From positions 124,001-188,000 of the forward strand of contig NZ_VZPP01000008.1 of NCBI RefSeq assembly GCF_008801475.1: a stretch of DNA of 64,000 bases. Direction: 5' to 3'. The stretch is from Pseudomonas moorei (lineage in GTDB: Bacteria > Pseudomonadota > Gammaproteobacteria > Pseudomonadales > Pseudomonadaceae). The notes under the pieces are model-generated. The model did no database searches. It was not told the DNA's origin and saw nothing but the letters and a program-made list of their open reading frames with translations. Both the position numbers and the translations under genes were made by a program. Positions 36,211 through 44,511 of this stretch are shown here, one piece after another. The number at the start of each line of letters is the position of its first letter. The first letter of the stretch is position 1.

Positions 36211-37239
36211 TTATTCGAAGGCGCTGCGGTAGGCGAAAATGCCGGGCAGGCCGCCGGTCATCACAAATAGCAGGTGGCTTCCCGCCGGATATTCGCCGGC
36301 GCGAACGGCCGCCAGCAATCCGGCGAAGGACTTGCCGCCGTAGACGGGATCAGTCAGCAGGCCTTCGTGGGACGCCAGCAGTCGCACCGCCTCCAGCATG
36401 GCATCGGTGGGTGCGCCATAGGCGTCGCCGCGCTGGCTGCCGTTCACGCTGACGGAGCTGTCGGCCAGTGTGGCGCCGGGGTCGAGCAGTTGTAGAACCT
36501 GGCGGGTTTTTTCCAGGGTCGTGGTCGCCGCCTGGTCTTCGTTGGCGAGGACGGTATAGCCGGCGATTTGCGTTGATGAATGGGCGAGGGTAACGCCGGC
36601 CAACAGGCCCGAATGGGTTCCGGCGCTGCCATTGGGCACGATGATCCGGTCGAAATGCACATCGAGCGCATCGGCCTGGCGCAGGATCTCGGCCGCGCAG
36701 GCGCTGTAACCCAGGCTTCCTATGGGGCTGGACCCGCCCAACGGCATGACAAAGGGTTTTTTCCCCTGCTGCCTGAGCTTTTCGACCCGCTGCGCCGCAA
36801 AGACATCGGGCGCGGCGCCGGGGGCAAGTCGGTGAACCATTGCGCCAAACAGAGCGTCCAGCACGACATTGCCGTTGTGGCAAAAGTCCTCGTCGCTGCG
36901 CACCGCCGACGGCGTCAGGATCAGTTCGCAGGCCAGTCCCTGCTGGGCGGCGACGGCCGCCGTCAGGCGCGCATGATTGGACTGAAAACCGCCCCAGGTC
37001 ACGAGCGTGTCGGCCCCTTCGGCCAGTGCTTCGCCGAGCAGAAACTCCAGTTTGCGCAGCTTGTTTCCGCCGCCGCCGAGGCCTGTCAGGTCATCTCGCT
37101 TGACGTAGATATTGCAGCCGTTCATGTCGGGCAGACGGCTCAATCGAGACAGTTTCTGAATCGGTGTCGGACCTTCGAGCAGCGTCGCCCGGGGGTAGGC
37201 CGCGAGTGCGGTGTCGAGGTGGCTCAAGTCATGGGGCAT
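36211..37239 (-). CDS. dcyD: D-cysteine desulfhydrase / ACC-deaminase-family PLP enzyme
   Basis: A 342-residue fold-type II PLP enzyme, with KRDDLTGLGGGGNKLRKLEF (PLP lysine in GGNKLRK) and QSNHARLTAAVAA near the active site, closely following the pattern of E. coli DcyD. It should split D-cysteine into pyruvate, ammonia and sulfide; ACC deaminase activity is a less likely alternative. It is divergent from an MFS gene with a 250-bp AT-rich gap between them. A REPIN abuts its 3' end. Confidence 0.72.
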   Translation of the reverse strand: MPHDLSHLDTALAAYPRATLLEGPTPIQKLSRLSRLPDMNGCNIYVKRDDLTGLGGGGNKLRKLEFLLGEALAEGADTLVTWGGFQSNHARLTAAVAAQQGLACELILTPSAVRSDEDFCHNGNVVLDALFGAMVHRLAPGAAPDVFAAQRVEKLRQQGKKPFVMPLGGSSPIGSLGYSACAAEILRQADALDVHFDRIIVPNGSAGTHSGLLAGVTLAHSSTQIAGYTVLANEDQAATTTLEKTRQVLQLLDPGATLADSSVSVNGSQRGDAYGAPTDAMLEAVRLLASHEGLLTDPVYGGKSFAGLLAAVRAGEYPAGSHLLFVMTGGLPGIFAYRSAFE

Positions 37240-37489
37240 GCGGGTTCGCTCGTGAAATGAAGGAACGGAGGGGGTCTGTCACTGTATTAAGCCCTCCTGC
37301 GAAGATAAATGCGTGCCGTGGAATTTCAGTTGATACACCGTGTAATTAGCGCTGCAGCCCGCGCCGGCTCTGCATATCACTCATACCGATAGATCAGATC
37401 AAATTAATTCGTTTTTTAAGATGCTTGGGCGCGGGTAGTGTCCGCTTGAACCGAAATTTCAATTCAAGTACGACACCGGAGTGCCCTTC

Positions 37490-38725
37490 GTGAACTATGC
37501 CGATCGCAACCTTTCATATTGGCGTCGCAACCTGGCCGTCTGTGTCTTTGGCTCCTTTACCACGCTGGTCAGCCTGAGCATGTTGCTGCCGTTCCTGCCG
37601 CTTTATGTGCAACAGCTGGGCGTCACTTCCCAGGCCGACGTGGTGCAATGGTCGGCCGTGGCATTCGGGGCGACGTTTTTCGGCACGGCGATCACCGCGC
37701 CTCTCTGGGGACGACTGGCCGATCGGTATGGGCGAAAACCGATGCTGATCCGGGCGGCCATTGGCATGGCGGTGGTGATGTCGATGATCGGGCTGGCGCG
37801 CAACGTGACCGATCTGGTGCTGCTGCGCCTGATCGCGGGGCTCATCGGTGGCTACGCCTCGGCTTCCATCGTGATGATCGGCTCCCAGGTGCCAAAGGAA
37901 AAGGCCGGTTGGGCCTTGGGCGTGCTGTCGACGGGGGCGTTGTCGGGCAACCTGATCGGGCCGCTGGTGGGGGGATTCCTGCCCGGGTTGGTCGGCATCC
38001 GCGGCACGTTTTTCGTCGGTGGCGCGATGATCGCGGTGGCGGCGATTACCACGATTGTGCTCATTCGCGAGGACTTCGATCGCGCCACGGACGGTGCTCG
38101 CCGGGGCAAAGAAACTCAGGCGCCAGGTGTCAGCTCACGCTGGCCGATCATCGCTGCACTGCTGATGACCGCGATGATGGTGTTGCTGGCCAACATGTCG
38201 ATCGAACCGATCATCACGGTCTATATCGGTCACCTTGGCGTCGCACTGGATGACCAGGCGCGGATTGCCGGCGTGATCATGGCCTGTTCCGCATTGGGCA
38301 GCATCTTGACCGCTGCTCGCCTGGGGGCGCTGGCCGACCGCGTCGGCAGCTGGAACGTCATCATCGGCTGTTTGCTGGTGACGGGCGTGGTCATGGTGCC
38401 CCAGGCGTTCGTCACGCAATGGTGGCAACTGGCGATTTTGCGCGGCGTGATGGGCATGAGCATTGCCGGGCTGCTGCCGGCCATTGCCAAGCTGATCCGG
38501 CATTCGGTGGCGGAGCACAACACCGGCAAAGTCCTGGGTTATCTGCAGTCGGCACAGTTCTCTGGACAGGTCATCGGACCCCTGATCGGTGGCCAGATCG
38601 GCGCGCACTTCGGTTTGCATCACGTGTTTCTGGTGACGGGCGCCCTGTTGGTGCTGTGTGCCGGAATCAACGGTTGGGTGAAGGCCTCGCCCGCTGTCAC
38701 GCAACAAACGCCCGCCCAAAGGTAG
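37490..38725 (+). CDS. Major facilitator superfamily efflux transporter
   Basis: A 411-residue, 12-helix transporter of the DHA1 drug-efflux type. The loop 2-3 motif GRLADRYGRKPMLI and the helix 5 region LSTGALSGNLIGPLVGG (motif C-like) point to export. The start is taken as GTG at 37490 (VNYADRN), with GGAG 9 bases ahead; an in-frame GTG at 37481 is within that ribosome-binding site. It stands alone opposite dcyD. Substrate is unknown. Confidence 0.85.
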   Translation: MNYADRNLSYWRRNLAVCVFGSFTTLVSLSMLLPFLPLYVQQLGVTSQADVVQWSAVAFGATFFGTAITAPLWGRLADRYGRKPMLIRAAIGMAVVMSMIGLARNVTDLVLLRLIAGLIGGYASASIVMIGSQVPKEKAGWALGVLSTGALSGNLIGPLVGGFLPGLVGIRGTFFVGGAMIAVAAITTIVLIREDFDRATDGARRGKETQAPGVSSRWPIIAALLMTAMMVLLANMSIEPIITVYIGHLGVALDDQARIAGVIMACSALGSILTAARLGALADRVGSWNVIIGCLLVTGVVMVPQAFVTQWWQLAILRGVMGMSIAGLLPAIAKLIRHSVAEHNTGKVLGYLQSAQFSGQVIGPLIGGQIGAHFGLHHVFLVTGALLVLCAGINGWVKASPAVTQQTPAQR

Positions 38726-38813
38726 CCTGGACGGGGCAGGCGCTCGAAGGCCGGAAGGAGGAGGCATCGCGGTTTAGTTGGTTCACCAAAAGCGATCACG
38801 AGATTCACAATTG

Positions 38814-38828
38814 ATCATTTTACATGAT
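38814..38828. promoter_or_regulatory. LysR-type operator copy 1 (before the symporter operon)
   Basis: ATCAT-TTTAC-ATGAT, a T-N11-A box embedded in a larger TGATCAT-N5-ATGATCA inverted repeat. The 15-bp core recurs exactly at 44394-44408 and in related form at 43596. It is 114 bases before the first gene. GGCGGGC follows both exact copies. Confidence 0.7.
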
Positions 38829-38942
38829 CATTAGGCGGGCATAGGTTGAGGGTGCACAGACACCGCAGCCAGTGGCGGATCGAGTCTTCGAATCTGAGGC
38901 TGTGGAACAACAATAACGCAACCACTGCTCCACGGAGTCAAC

Positions 38943-39257
38943 GTGAACCATGCATCTGAATCAGCCAGAATCCGCAACCACCCCCGGTACAAGGATTTGG
39001 TCTCAAGGCAGCGACGGTTCGTCGCTGGCCTGACCGCCGCCACCCTTGTGCCGTACTTCACGTTTATCCTCGTCGCGGCCTTTGCGCCCAGCCTTCTGGC
39101 GACGAAGCTTTCCGCCACCAGCATCATCAACATCGGTTGGCCGCTGGGCCTGGCGTTCATCATCGGAGCCTGGTTGTTCACCGGGCTCTACATCCTTCGG
39201 GCCAATGGTGAGTTCGATGAGCTGACCGCAGAAATCCGCGCGGGGGTGATCGTATGA
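38943..39257 (+). CDS. DUF485 small membrane protein (YjcH-like)
   Basis: A 104-residue protein with two membrane segments. DUF485 proteins are encoded with ActP-type solute:sodium symporters and are thought to help them. It starts with GTG after CACGGAGTCAAC and overlaps the symporter gene by 4 bp. Confidence 0.88.
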   Translation: MNHASESARIRNHPRYKDLVSRQRRFVAGLTAATLVPYFTFILVAAFAPSLLATKLSATSIINIGWPLGLAFIIGAWLFTGLYILRANGEFDELTAEIRAGVIV

Positions 39258-40927
39258 AACACCTCCTTCGCAACCTGGTCCTTCCTGTCCTGCTCAGCGC
39301 ATTCGCGGCTCGCGCCATGGCCGCCGATGTTTTGCAGAACGTCGAAAAGCAGCCGATCAACATCACGGCGATCAGCATGTTCCTGGTCTTCGTCGTGACG
39401 ACCCTGGGCATCACCTACTGGGCCGCCTCCAAGACCAAATCGATGGATGACTTCTACAACGCGGGCGGTGGCATCACCGGGTTCCAGAATGGTCTGGCGC
39501 TGGCGGGCGACTACATGTCGGCAGCGGCACTGCTGGGTGTTACCAGCATGATCTTCTTCAATGGCTTCGATGGGGTGCTGTATTCCATCAGCTTCTTTGT
39601 GGCCTGGCCGTTGCTGCTGTTTCTGTTTGCCGAACGCATCCGCAATCTGGGGCGCATTACCATTTCGGACATCGCCTCGTTCCGACTCGATCAGAACCGC
39701 ATTCGCACCATGACAGCCTTTGGTTCGTTGACGGTGGTGTGCTTCTACCTGGTGGTGCAGATGGTCGGGGCAGGGCAGTTGATCCAGCTGTTGTTCGGCC
39801 TGCCCTACAACTATGCGGTCATCGCGGTGGGGCTGTTGATGGCGGTCTATGTGACCTTTGGCGGCATGGTCGCGACCACCTGGGTGCAGATCATCAAGGC
39901 CGGCTTGCTGTTGCTGGGCGGCACCTTGCTGGCGTTTCTGGCGTTGAGCAAGTTCGGCTTTTCCTTCGATCTGTTGTTCGAGAAAGCGGTGGCCGCGCAC
40001 CACGATGGCGAGCGGATTCTGCTGCCGAGCAAACTGGTGGCCGACCCGCTGTCGCTGATCTCGCTGTCCTTGGGCCTGGTCTTCGGCACGGCGGGGCTGC
40101 CACACATCCTCATGCGTTTCTTCACCGTTCCGGACGCCAAGCAGGCGCGCAAGTCGGTATTCGTCGCCACGGGCTTCATCGGTTTTTTCTACCTGATCGT
40201 GGCCGTGCTGGGCCTGGCCGCCATCGTCATCGTCGGCCAGGACCCGGCCTTCTACGAGTCGGGGATTGTCGGCGGCAAGCTGATCGGCGGCGGCAACATG
40301 CCGGTGATGCACCTGGCCAAAGCCGTGGGCGGGGATCTGCTGCTCGGTTTCATCTCCGCAGTCGCCTTCGCGACAATTCTGGCGGTGGTGTCCGGATTGA
40401 CCATGGCGGGCACCTCGGCGATTTCCCATGACCTCTATGTGATGGTCATCAGAAAGGGCCGTGCCGATGCCGGGGATGAACGTCGTGTGTCGCGCATCGC
40501 TTCGGTGGGCATCGGCATCGTCGCCGTGGTGCTGGGGATTCTGTTCAAGGATCAGAACATCGCTTTTCTGGTGGCGCTGACCTTTGGCGTGGCGGCTTCG
40601 GTCAACTTTCCGATCCTCGTTCTCTCGATGTACTGGAAAGGGCTCACCACACGCGGCGCATTGATCGGCGGCGTCGCCGGCCTGGTGAGCGCGGTCAGTC
40701 TGGTCATTCTCTCGCCCGCTGTGTGGGTCAAGGTACTGGGCAATCCCGAGGCGATTTTCCCGTACGACTACCCGGCCATCATCTCGATGAACGTGGCGTT
40801 CTTCTTCACCTGGCTGGGGTCGGTGACCGATCGCAGTCACGGCGCAGCGCTTGAGCGAGCGCGTTTCGATGATCAGTTGATCCGCGCCCGGACCGGGCTC
40901 GGCGCGTCGCAAGCGGTCAGCCACTGA
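39254..40927 (+). CDS. actP: ActP-like cation/monocarboxylate symporter
   Basis: A 557-residue solute:sodium symporter with an N-terminal signal-like segment and about 13 membrane helices, including the ActP-like block ASKTKSMDDFYNAGGGITGFQNGLALAGDYMSAAALLG and GTAGLPHILMRFFTVPDA. ActP proteins import acetate and other short monocarboxylates. Here it sits in a nitronate monooxygenase operon, so the natural substrate may be a nitro-carboxylate instead of acetate. This is inference from context. Confidence 0.85.
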   Translation: MKHLLRNLVLPVLLSAFAARAMAADVLQNVEKQPINITAISMFLVFVVTTLGITYWAASKTKSMDDFYNAGGGITGFQNGLALAGDYMSAAALLGVTSMIFFNGFDGVLYSISFFVAWPLLLFLFAERIRNLGRITISDIASFRLDQNRIRTMTAFGSLTVVCFYLVVQMVGAGQLIQLLFGLPYNYAVIAVGLLMAVYVTFGGMVATTWVQIIKAGLLLLGGTLLAFLALSKFGFSFDLLFEKAVAAHHDGERILLPSKLVADPLSLISLSLGLVFGTAGLPHILMRFFTVPDAKQARKSVFVATGFIGFFYLIVAVLGLAAIVIVGQDPAFYESGIVGGKLIGGGNMPVMHLAKAVGGDLLLGFISAVAFATILAVVSGLTMAGTSAISHDLYVMVIRKGRADAGDERRVSRIASVGIGIVAVVLGILFKDQNIAFLVALTFGVAASVNFPILVLSMYWKGLTTRGALIGGVAGLVSAVSLVILSPAVWVKVLGNPEAIFPYDYPAIISMNVAFFFTWLGSVTDRSHGAALERARFDDQLIRARTGLGASQAVSH

Positions 40928-40986
40928 GGCGTATTCGCCCAACCCATACCTTTGCTGTTTTGCGCATTTTGCAAACGGAGTCAGCC

Positions 40987-41541
40987 ATGCAACTAAAAGA
41001 CAATGGCCTGAGATTTTCCCCTGTCACCGTCGCCCTGCACTGGGTCGTCGCGTTCGCGCTGCTGGGGATTCTCGGCCTGCAACTGGCCATCGGTCACGCC
41101 TCCGGCGAGGCACTGCGGACAGAGCTCACTCGGGTGCAAAACCTCTTGGGCCTGATGTTGTTCCTCGTCTCGATCTACCGCTTCTGGGCCCGGATCACCG
41201 CTTACCATCCACTGCCCGTGGGCACGCCCAATCCCATCGAAGTGATCATCAGCCGCTCGGTGGCGGTGGCACTCGCCCTGGCCATGGTGCTGCTGCCGGT
41301 GGCCGTGTGGGCTTCGCGGGCCGCTGCCGGGGAGGGGGTGACGCTGCCGGGCGGATGGTCGATGCCGACATTGCTGCCGGTCAACGCGGTGTTGAAGGAC
41401 GTCGTCGACCTGCTGTTCAACATCGGTGCGTCAGCCTTCCTCGCCGGCCTTGCCCTGCATGTGTTCGGTGCGGTCAAGAATCACTTTCTCCTGAAGAACA
41501 ACACGCTCAAGCGGATGCTTGGAAAACATGTGGAGCTGTGA
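40987..41541 (+). CDS. Cytochrome b561
   Basis: A 184-residue protein with four membrane helices and heme-ligand histidines (VALHWVVAF, LALHVFGAVKNH). It transfers electrons from the quinone pool or accepts them from a substrate oxidation. It lies 59 bp after the symporter and 3 bp before the nitronate monooxygenase, in one operon. The start at 40987 (MQLKDNG) is supported by GGAG upstream. Confidence 0.87.
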   Translation: MQLKDNGLRFSPVTVALHWVVAFALLGILGLQLAIGHASGEALRTELTRVQNLLGLMLFLVSIYRFWARITAYHPLPVGTPNPIEVIISRSVAVALALAMVLLPVAVWASRAAAGEGVTLPGGWSMPTLLPVNAVLKDVVDLLFNIGASAFLAGLALHVFGAVKNHFLLKNNTLKRMLGKHVEL

Positions 41542-41544
41542 GTC

Positions 41545-42537
41545 ATGAACGAAGCCAGATTCGATTTTGCCGGTAACGCCATCACCCGGCTCTGCGGCGT
41601 GAAGTACCCGATTTTCCTCGGCGGGATGGCGGCGATTTCCGGCCCGCCACTGGTCGCTGCGGTGGCCAATGCCGGGGGCATGGGCGTGATTGGCGGCTTG
41701 CGCTTGCCACCGTTGGCCTTGCGCCGCTGGATCCAGGAAACCCGCGCGCTCACCGATCAGCCCTTTGGCGTCAACCTGGTGCCGCAGTTCGGCGGGCCGG
41801 ATGTGTTCGAGGCGCAGTTTCAGGTGATCCTCAAGGAGAAGCCCAAACTGCTGTCCCTGTTCTACGCCGAGAAGTATGCCGCCGACATGATTGCCCGGGC
41901 CAAAGACGCCGGGCTGGTGGTCATGGTGCAAGCGGGGTCGGTGGAGCTGGCCCACATTGCCATCGCTCAGGGCGCAGACATCATCGTGGCCCAGGGCAGT
42001 GAGAGTGGCGGGCACTTGAATCGCGGCACGATTGGCATCATGCCGTTGGTGACGTCGATCCTGGCCATCTGCGAGGGCCGGCCGGTACTGGCGGCTGGCG
42101 GTATCGTCAACGGCGAGGATGTCCGCGCATTGATGTCGCTCGGCGCTGGCGGGGTGGTGGTGGGCACGGCGTTCATCGCCACCGAGGAGTCAAATGCCCA
42201 TCCGCTGTACAAACAGAAGATCGTCGAGGCGACCACCGATGACACCGAGTACCGCACCGGCTACTCGTTCGGCTGGACCTGGGGCACGCCGCACCGGGTA
42301 ATACCCAACCGCGACAAGTGGAACCTGCTGCGCTTCATCGGCGGCGGCGCCCGCGCCATCGACAAGCCGCGGATGGCAAAAAAGCTGTCGTTGTACGCGG
42401 GGCAGGGGGTGGGCAAGATCCATAGTGTCGTGCCCGCTGCCGAGCGCGTGGCGGAGCTGGTGCTCGGATTGCCGGTGACGACAAACCCGGTGCATCCCTG
42501 GTCATTGGTCGAGCCGGAACTCCGGATGCATAGCTGA
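41545..42537 (+). CDS. Nitronate monooxygenase-like FMN enzyme (first copy)
   Basis: A 330-residue TIM-barrel FMN enzyme of the nitronate monooxygenase / 2-nitropropane dioxygenase family. The N-terminal PIFLGGMAAISGPPLVAAVANAGGMGVIGG, the catalytic-His region AQGSESGGHLNRG and AAGGIVNGEDVRALMSLGAGGVVVGTAF are present. Family members oxidise nitronates to carbonyls with release of nitrite. It ends the operon of symporter and cytochrome. Confidence 0.85.
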   Translation: MNEARFDFAGNAITRLCGVKYPIFLGGMAAISGPPLVAAVANAGGMGVIGGLRLPPLALRRWIQETRALTDQPFGVNLVPQFGGPDVFEAQFQVILKEKPKLLSLFYAEKYAADMIARAKDAGLVVMVQAGSVELAHIAIAQGADIIVAQGSESGGHLNRGTIGIMPLVTSILAICEGRPVLAAGGIVNGEDVRALMSLGAGGVVVGTAFIATEESNAHPLYKQKIVEATTDDTEYRTGYSFGWTWGTPHRVIPNRDKWNLLRFIGGGARAIDKPRMAKKLSLYAGQGVGKIHSVVPAAERVAELVLGLPVTTNPVHPWSLVEPELRMHS

Positions 42538-42544
42538 TCCCACT

Positions 42545-42659
42545 GTGGGCGCTGGCTTGTCGGGTCGGCGCATCGCAGCGATGGTCGTCAACGATAACGC
42601 GTGTGATCTGGATAAGCGCGGCGCACTGGAGTTCATCGCCAGCAGGCTGGCTCCTGCAG
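42545..42659. repeat. REPIN with TCGTTAACGA-type core
   Basis: Arms TGTGGGCGCTGGCTTGTCGG and TCGCCAGCAGGCTGGCTCCT with core GGTCGTCAACGATAACGCG. Confidence 0.75.
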
Positions 42660-42693
42660 GGGTTATTTGTTGAGGCCGCTATACAGGGCCGAT

Positions 42694-43581
42694 TTACACC
42701 ACAGCCGGTCGGGCTATTTGCTGTTGTGCCAGGCCGATGAAGGCGCTCATGGCCGAGGTGATCATCGAGTCGTTGCGGCGGATGAATACGGTGGAGACCT
42801 TGGCGAACTCTGGCGGCAGCGTGTGGCAGCGAATCGCATGGCGCACGCTGCAACTTTCCGCAATGGCCTTGGGCAACAGGGTCACGCCCATGCCGGCGGC
42901 GACACAGGAGAGTATGCCGTCGAGGGTGCCCAGCTCCATGATCTGGTTCGGCACCAGGCCGACCTGATAGAACCAGTTTTCCAGGGTCGAGCGATAGAAG
43001 CAGCCCGTGCGGAACACCAGCACGGTTTGCTGGGGCATTTTCTCGATCAGCGCGGGTAGCGTTTCGAAGTGATTGCTGCTGACCAGCACCAGTTCTTCTG
43101 AAAACACTTCTTCCTGGGCCAGCGCCGAATTCTGGTGGAAGCCACCGACGAAGGCGCCATCGAGGCGATGGGCTTCAATCGCCTTGATCAGCTCGACCGT
43201 CGTGCCGGTCAGCAGCGACAACTGGACGTCAGGATATTGCTCGCGGTACTTGGTCAGCACCTGCGGCAAACGGATGGCGGCGGTGGTTTCCATCGAGCCC
43301 AGGCGCAGCAAACCGGTCGGGCTGCCGGTGTCCATCAGCGCGCTGCGACTTTCATCGGTCAGTTGCAGGATGCGCCGCGCATAGCCGAGAAACGTCTCAC
43401 CCGCCGAGGTCAGCACCACCCCGGACTTCTTGCGGATGAACAGTTCCCGGTTCAGTTCGGCCTCCAGCTCTTTCACGCGCATGGTGACGTTGGACTGCAC
43501 CGTATTCACCTGCACCGCCGCGGCGGTGAAGCTGCCCAGTTCAGCCACGGCGCAGAAAATTTTCAGTTGGCGCATTTCCAT
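42694..43581 (-). CDS. LysR-family regulator of the nitronate locus
   Basis: A 295-residue LysR regulator with N-terminal winged helix (LKIFCAVAELGSFTAAAVQVNTVQSNVTMRVKELE) and a substrate-binding domain. It lies between two units that share one operator sequence, and a third copy lies 15 bases before its own start, consistent with autoregulation. By analogy with NmoR of P. aeruginosa, which controls a nitronate monooxygenase, it may sense 3-nitropropionate or its nitronate. This is inference. Confidence 0.88.
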   Translation of the reverse strand: MEMRQLKIFCAVAELGSFTAAAVQVNTVQSNVTMRVKELEAELNRELFIRKKSGVVLTSAGETFLGYARRILQLTDESRSALMDTGSPTGLLRLGSMETTAAIRLPQVLTKYREQYPDVQLSLLTGTTVELIKAIEAHRLDGAFVGGFHQNSALAQEEVFSEELVLVSSNHFETLPALIEKMPQQTVLVFRTGCFYRSTLENWFYQVGLVPNQIMELGTLDGILSCVAAGMGVTLLPKAIAESCSVRHAIRCHTLPPEFAKVSTVFIRRNDSMITSAMSAFIGLAQQQIARPAVV

Positions 43582-43595
43582 GAACGTCTCCAGGC

Positions 43596-43610
43596 ATCAT
43601 AAAAAGTGAT
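43596..43610. promoter_or_regulatory. LysR-type operator copy 2 (before lysR itself)
   Basis: ATCAT-AAAAA-GTGAT has the arms of the two other copies with one mismatch and the same T-N11-A spacing. It lies 15 bases upstream of the LysR start and 85 bases upstream of the MOSC start. A second inverted repeat (ACTTTAC at 43631, GTAAAGT at 43656) is close by. Confidence 0.6.
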
Positions 43611-43694
43611 TGAGTGCATGCTTATCGATCACTTTACGGCCGTTTACGACGGTTAGTAAAGTGCGCGAAACCAACTGATGAGCCTGGTTCGACG

Positions 43695-44372
43695 ATGACA
43701 ATGACACTGACTTCCAGAATCGACCATGTCTTTGCCGGAGGGCTGGAAGTGTTGCAGCCCGAAGGTCAACGCACAGGCCTTTTCAAACGCCGAATCACAG
43801 GCCCGGCCCGTGTGGAGTTGCACGGCATTGTCGGCGACCAGCACGGTGATACGAGGGTGCACGGCGGCCCGGAAAAAGCGCTGCATCACTATGCGGCGCA
43901 GCATTACGAGCGACTGGCGCAAGCCTTTGCCCACAGCGCCGGGCAACTGGTGGCGGGCAGTCTGGGCGAGAATATTTCGGCCCTTGGGCTCAGCGAATAC
44001 AGCGTGCATATCGGTGACGTATTCCGGATCGGCAGCAGCCTGGTGCAGGTGTCCCAGCCGCGCAGTCCGTGCTGGAAGATCAATCACCGTTTTGATGCCG
44101 AGCACATGTCGATGTTCGTCGCCAGGGAGCGAATCACCGGGTGGTATTACCGGGTTCTCCAGCCGGGTTTCATCGAAGCAGGGGACCGGTTCGAACTGCT
44201 GGAAAGGCACACCGAACGCTTTTCCATCGACCAGTTCTGGCAAGTGCAGTTGTCGCATCGGCCGGTGATCGACGATCTGCTGGCATTGGCGGCAACCCCT
44301 GGCCTGGCGGACGACTGGCAGCGGCGCCTGACACAGCGGGCGAACTGGCTGCGGAAAAGCTCTCACAATTAG
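43695..44372 (+). CDS. MOSC-domain protein (YiiM-like)
   Basis: A 225-residue MOSC-domain protein with the molybdenum-cofactor-binding pattern (GIVGDQHGDTRVHGGPEKALHHY, LGENISALGL, VSQPRSPCWKIN, where the Cys would bind Mo). YiiM-type proteins reduce N-hydroxylated compounds in E. coli. Beside nitronate genes it may act on N-oxidised by-products. It is divergent from LysR; the ribosome-binding site is weak and an ATG at 43701 is an alternative start. Confidence 0.82.
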   Translation: MTMTLTSRIDHVFAGGLEVLQPEGQRTGLFKRRITGPARVELHGIVGDQHGDTRVHGGPEKALHHYAAQHYERLAQAFAHSAGQLVAGSLGENISALGLSEYSVHIGDVFRIGSSLVQVSQPRSPCWKINHRFDAEHMSMFVARERITGWYYRVLQPGFIEAGDRFELLERHTERFSIDQFWQVQLSHRPVIDDLLALAATPGLADDWQRRLTQRANWLRKSSHN

Positions 44373-44393
44373 TGATTCATAAGATCATTAATC

Positions 44394-44408
44394 ATCATTT
44401 TACATGAT
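44394..44408. promoter_or_regulatory. LysR-type operator copy 3 (before mmsA)
   Basis: ATCAT-TTTAC-ATGAT is an exact 15-bp repeat of 38814-38828 with the same GGCGGGC downstream. It is 104 bases before the mmsA ribosome-binding site region. Half sites (GATCATTAATCATC) lie next to it. Confidence 0.7.
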
Positions 44409-44511
44409 TCACTGGCGGGCCTACCTTGGCCCTGCCAGACACGCAGACCGCCCGCCTGGCACCTGACAACAACAAGAGATGGCTTTTATCCATCACCAGG
44501 GGACACCCGCC

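Noticed and set aside
39188..40942. 584-codon minus-strand frame opposite the symporter
   Set aside because: Low-complexity His/Gln/Asp-rich translation typical of antisense to a membrane protein gene.
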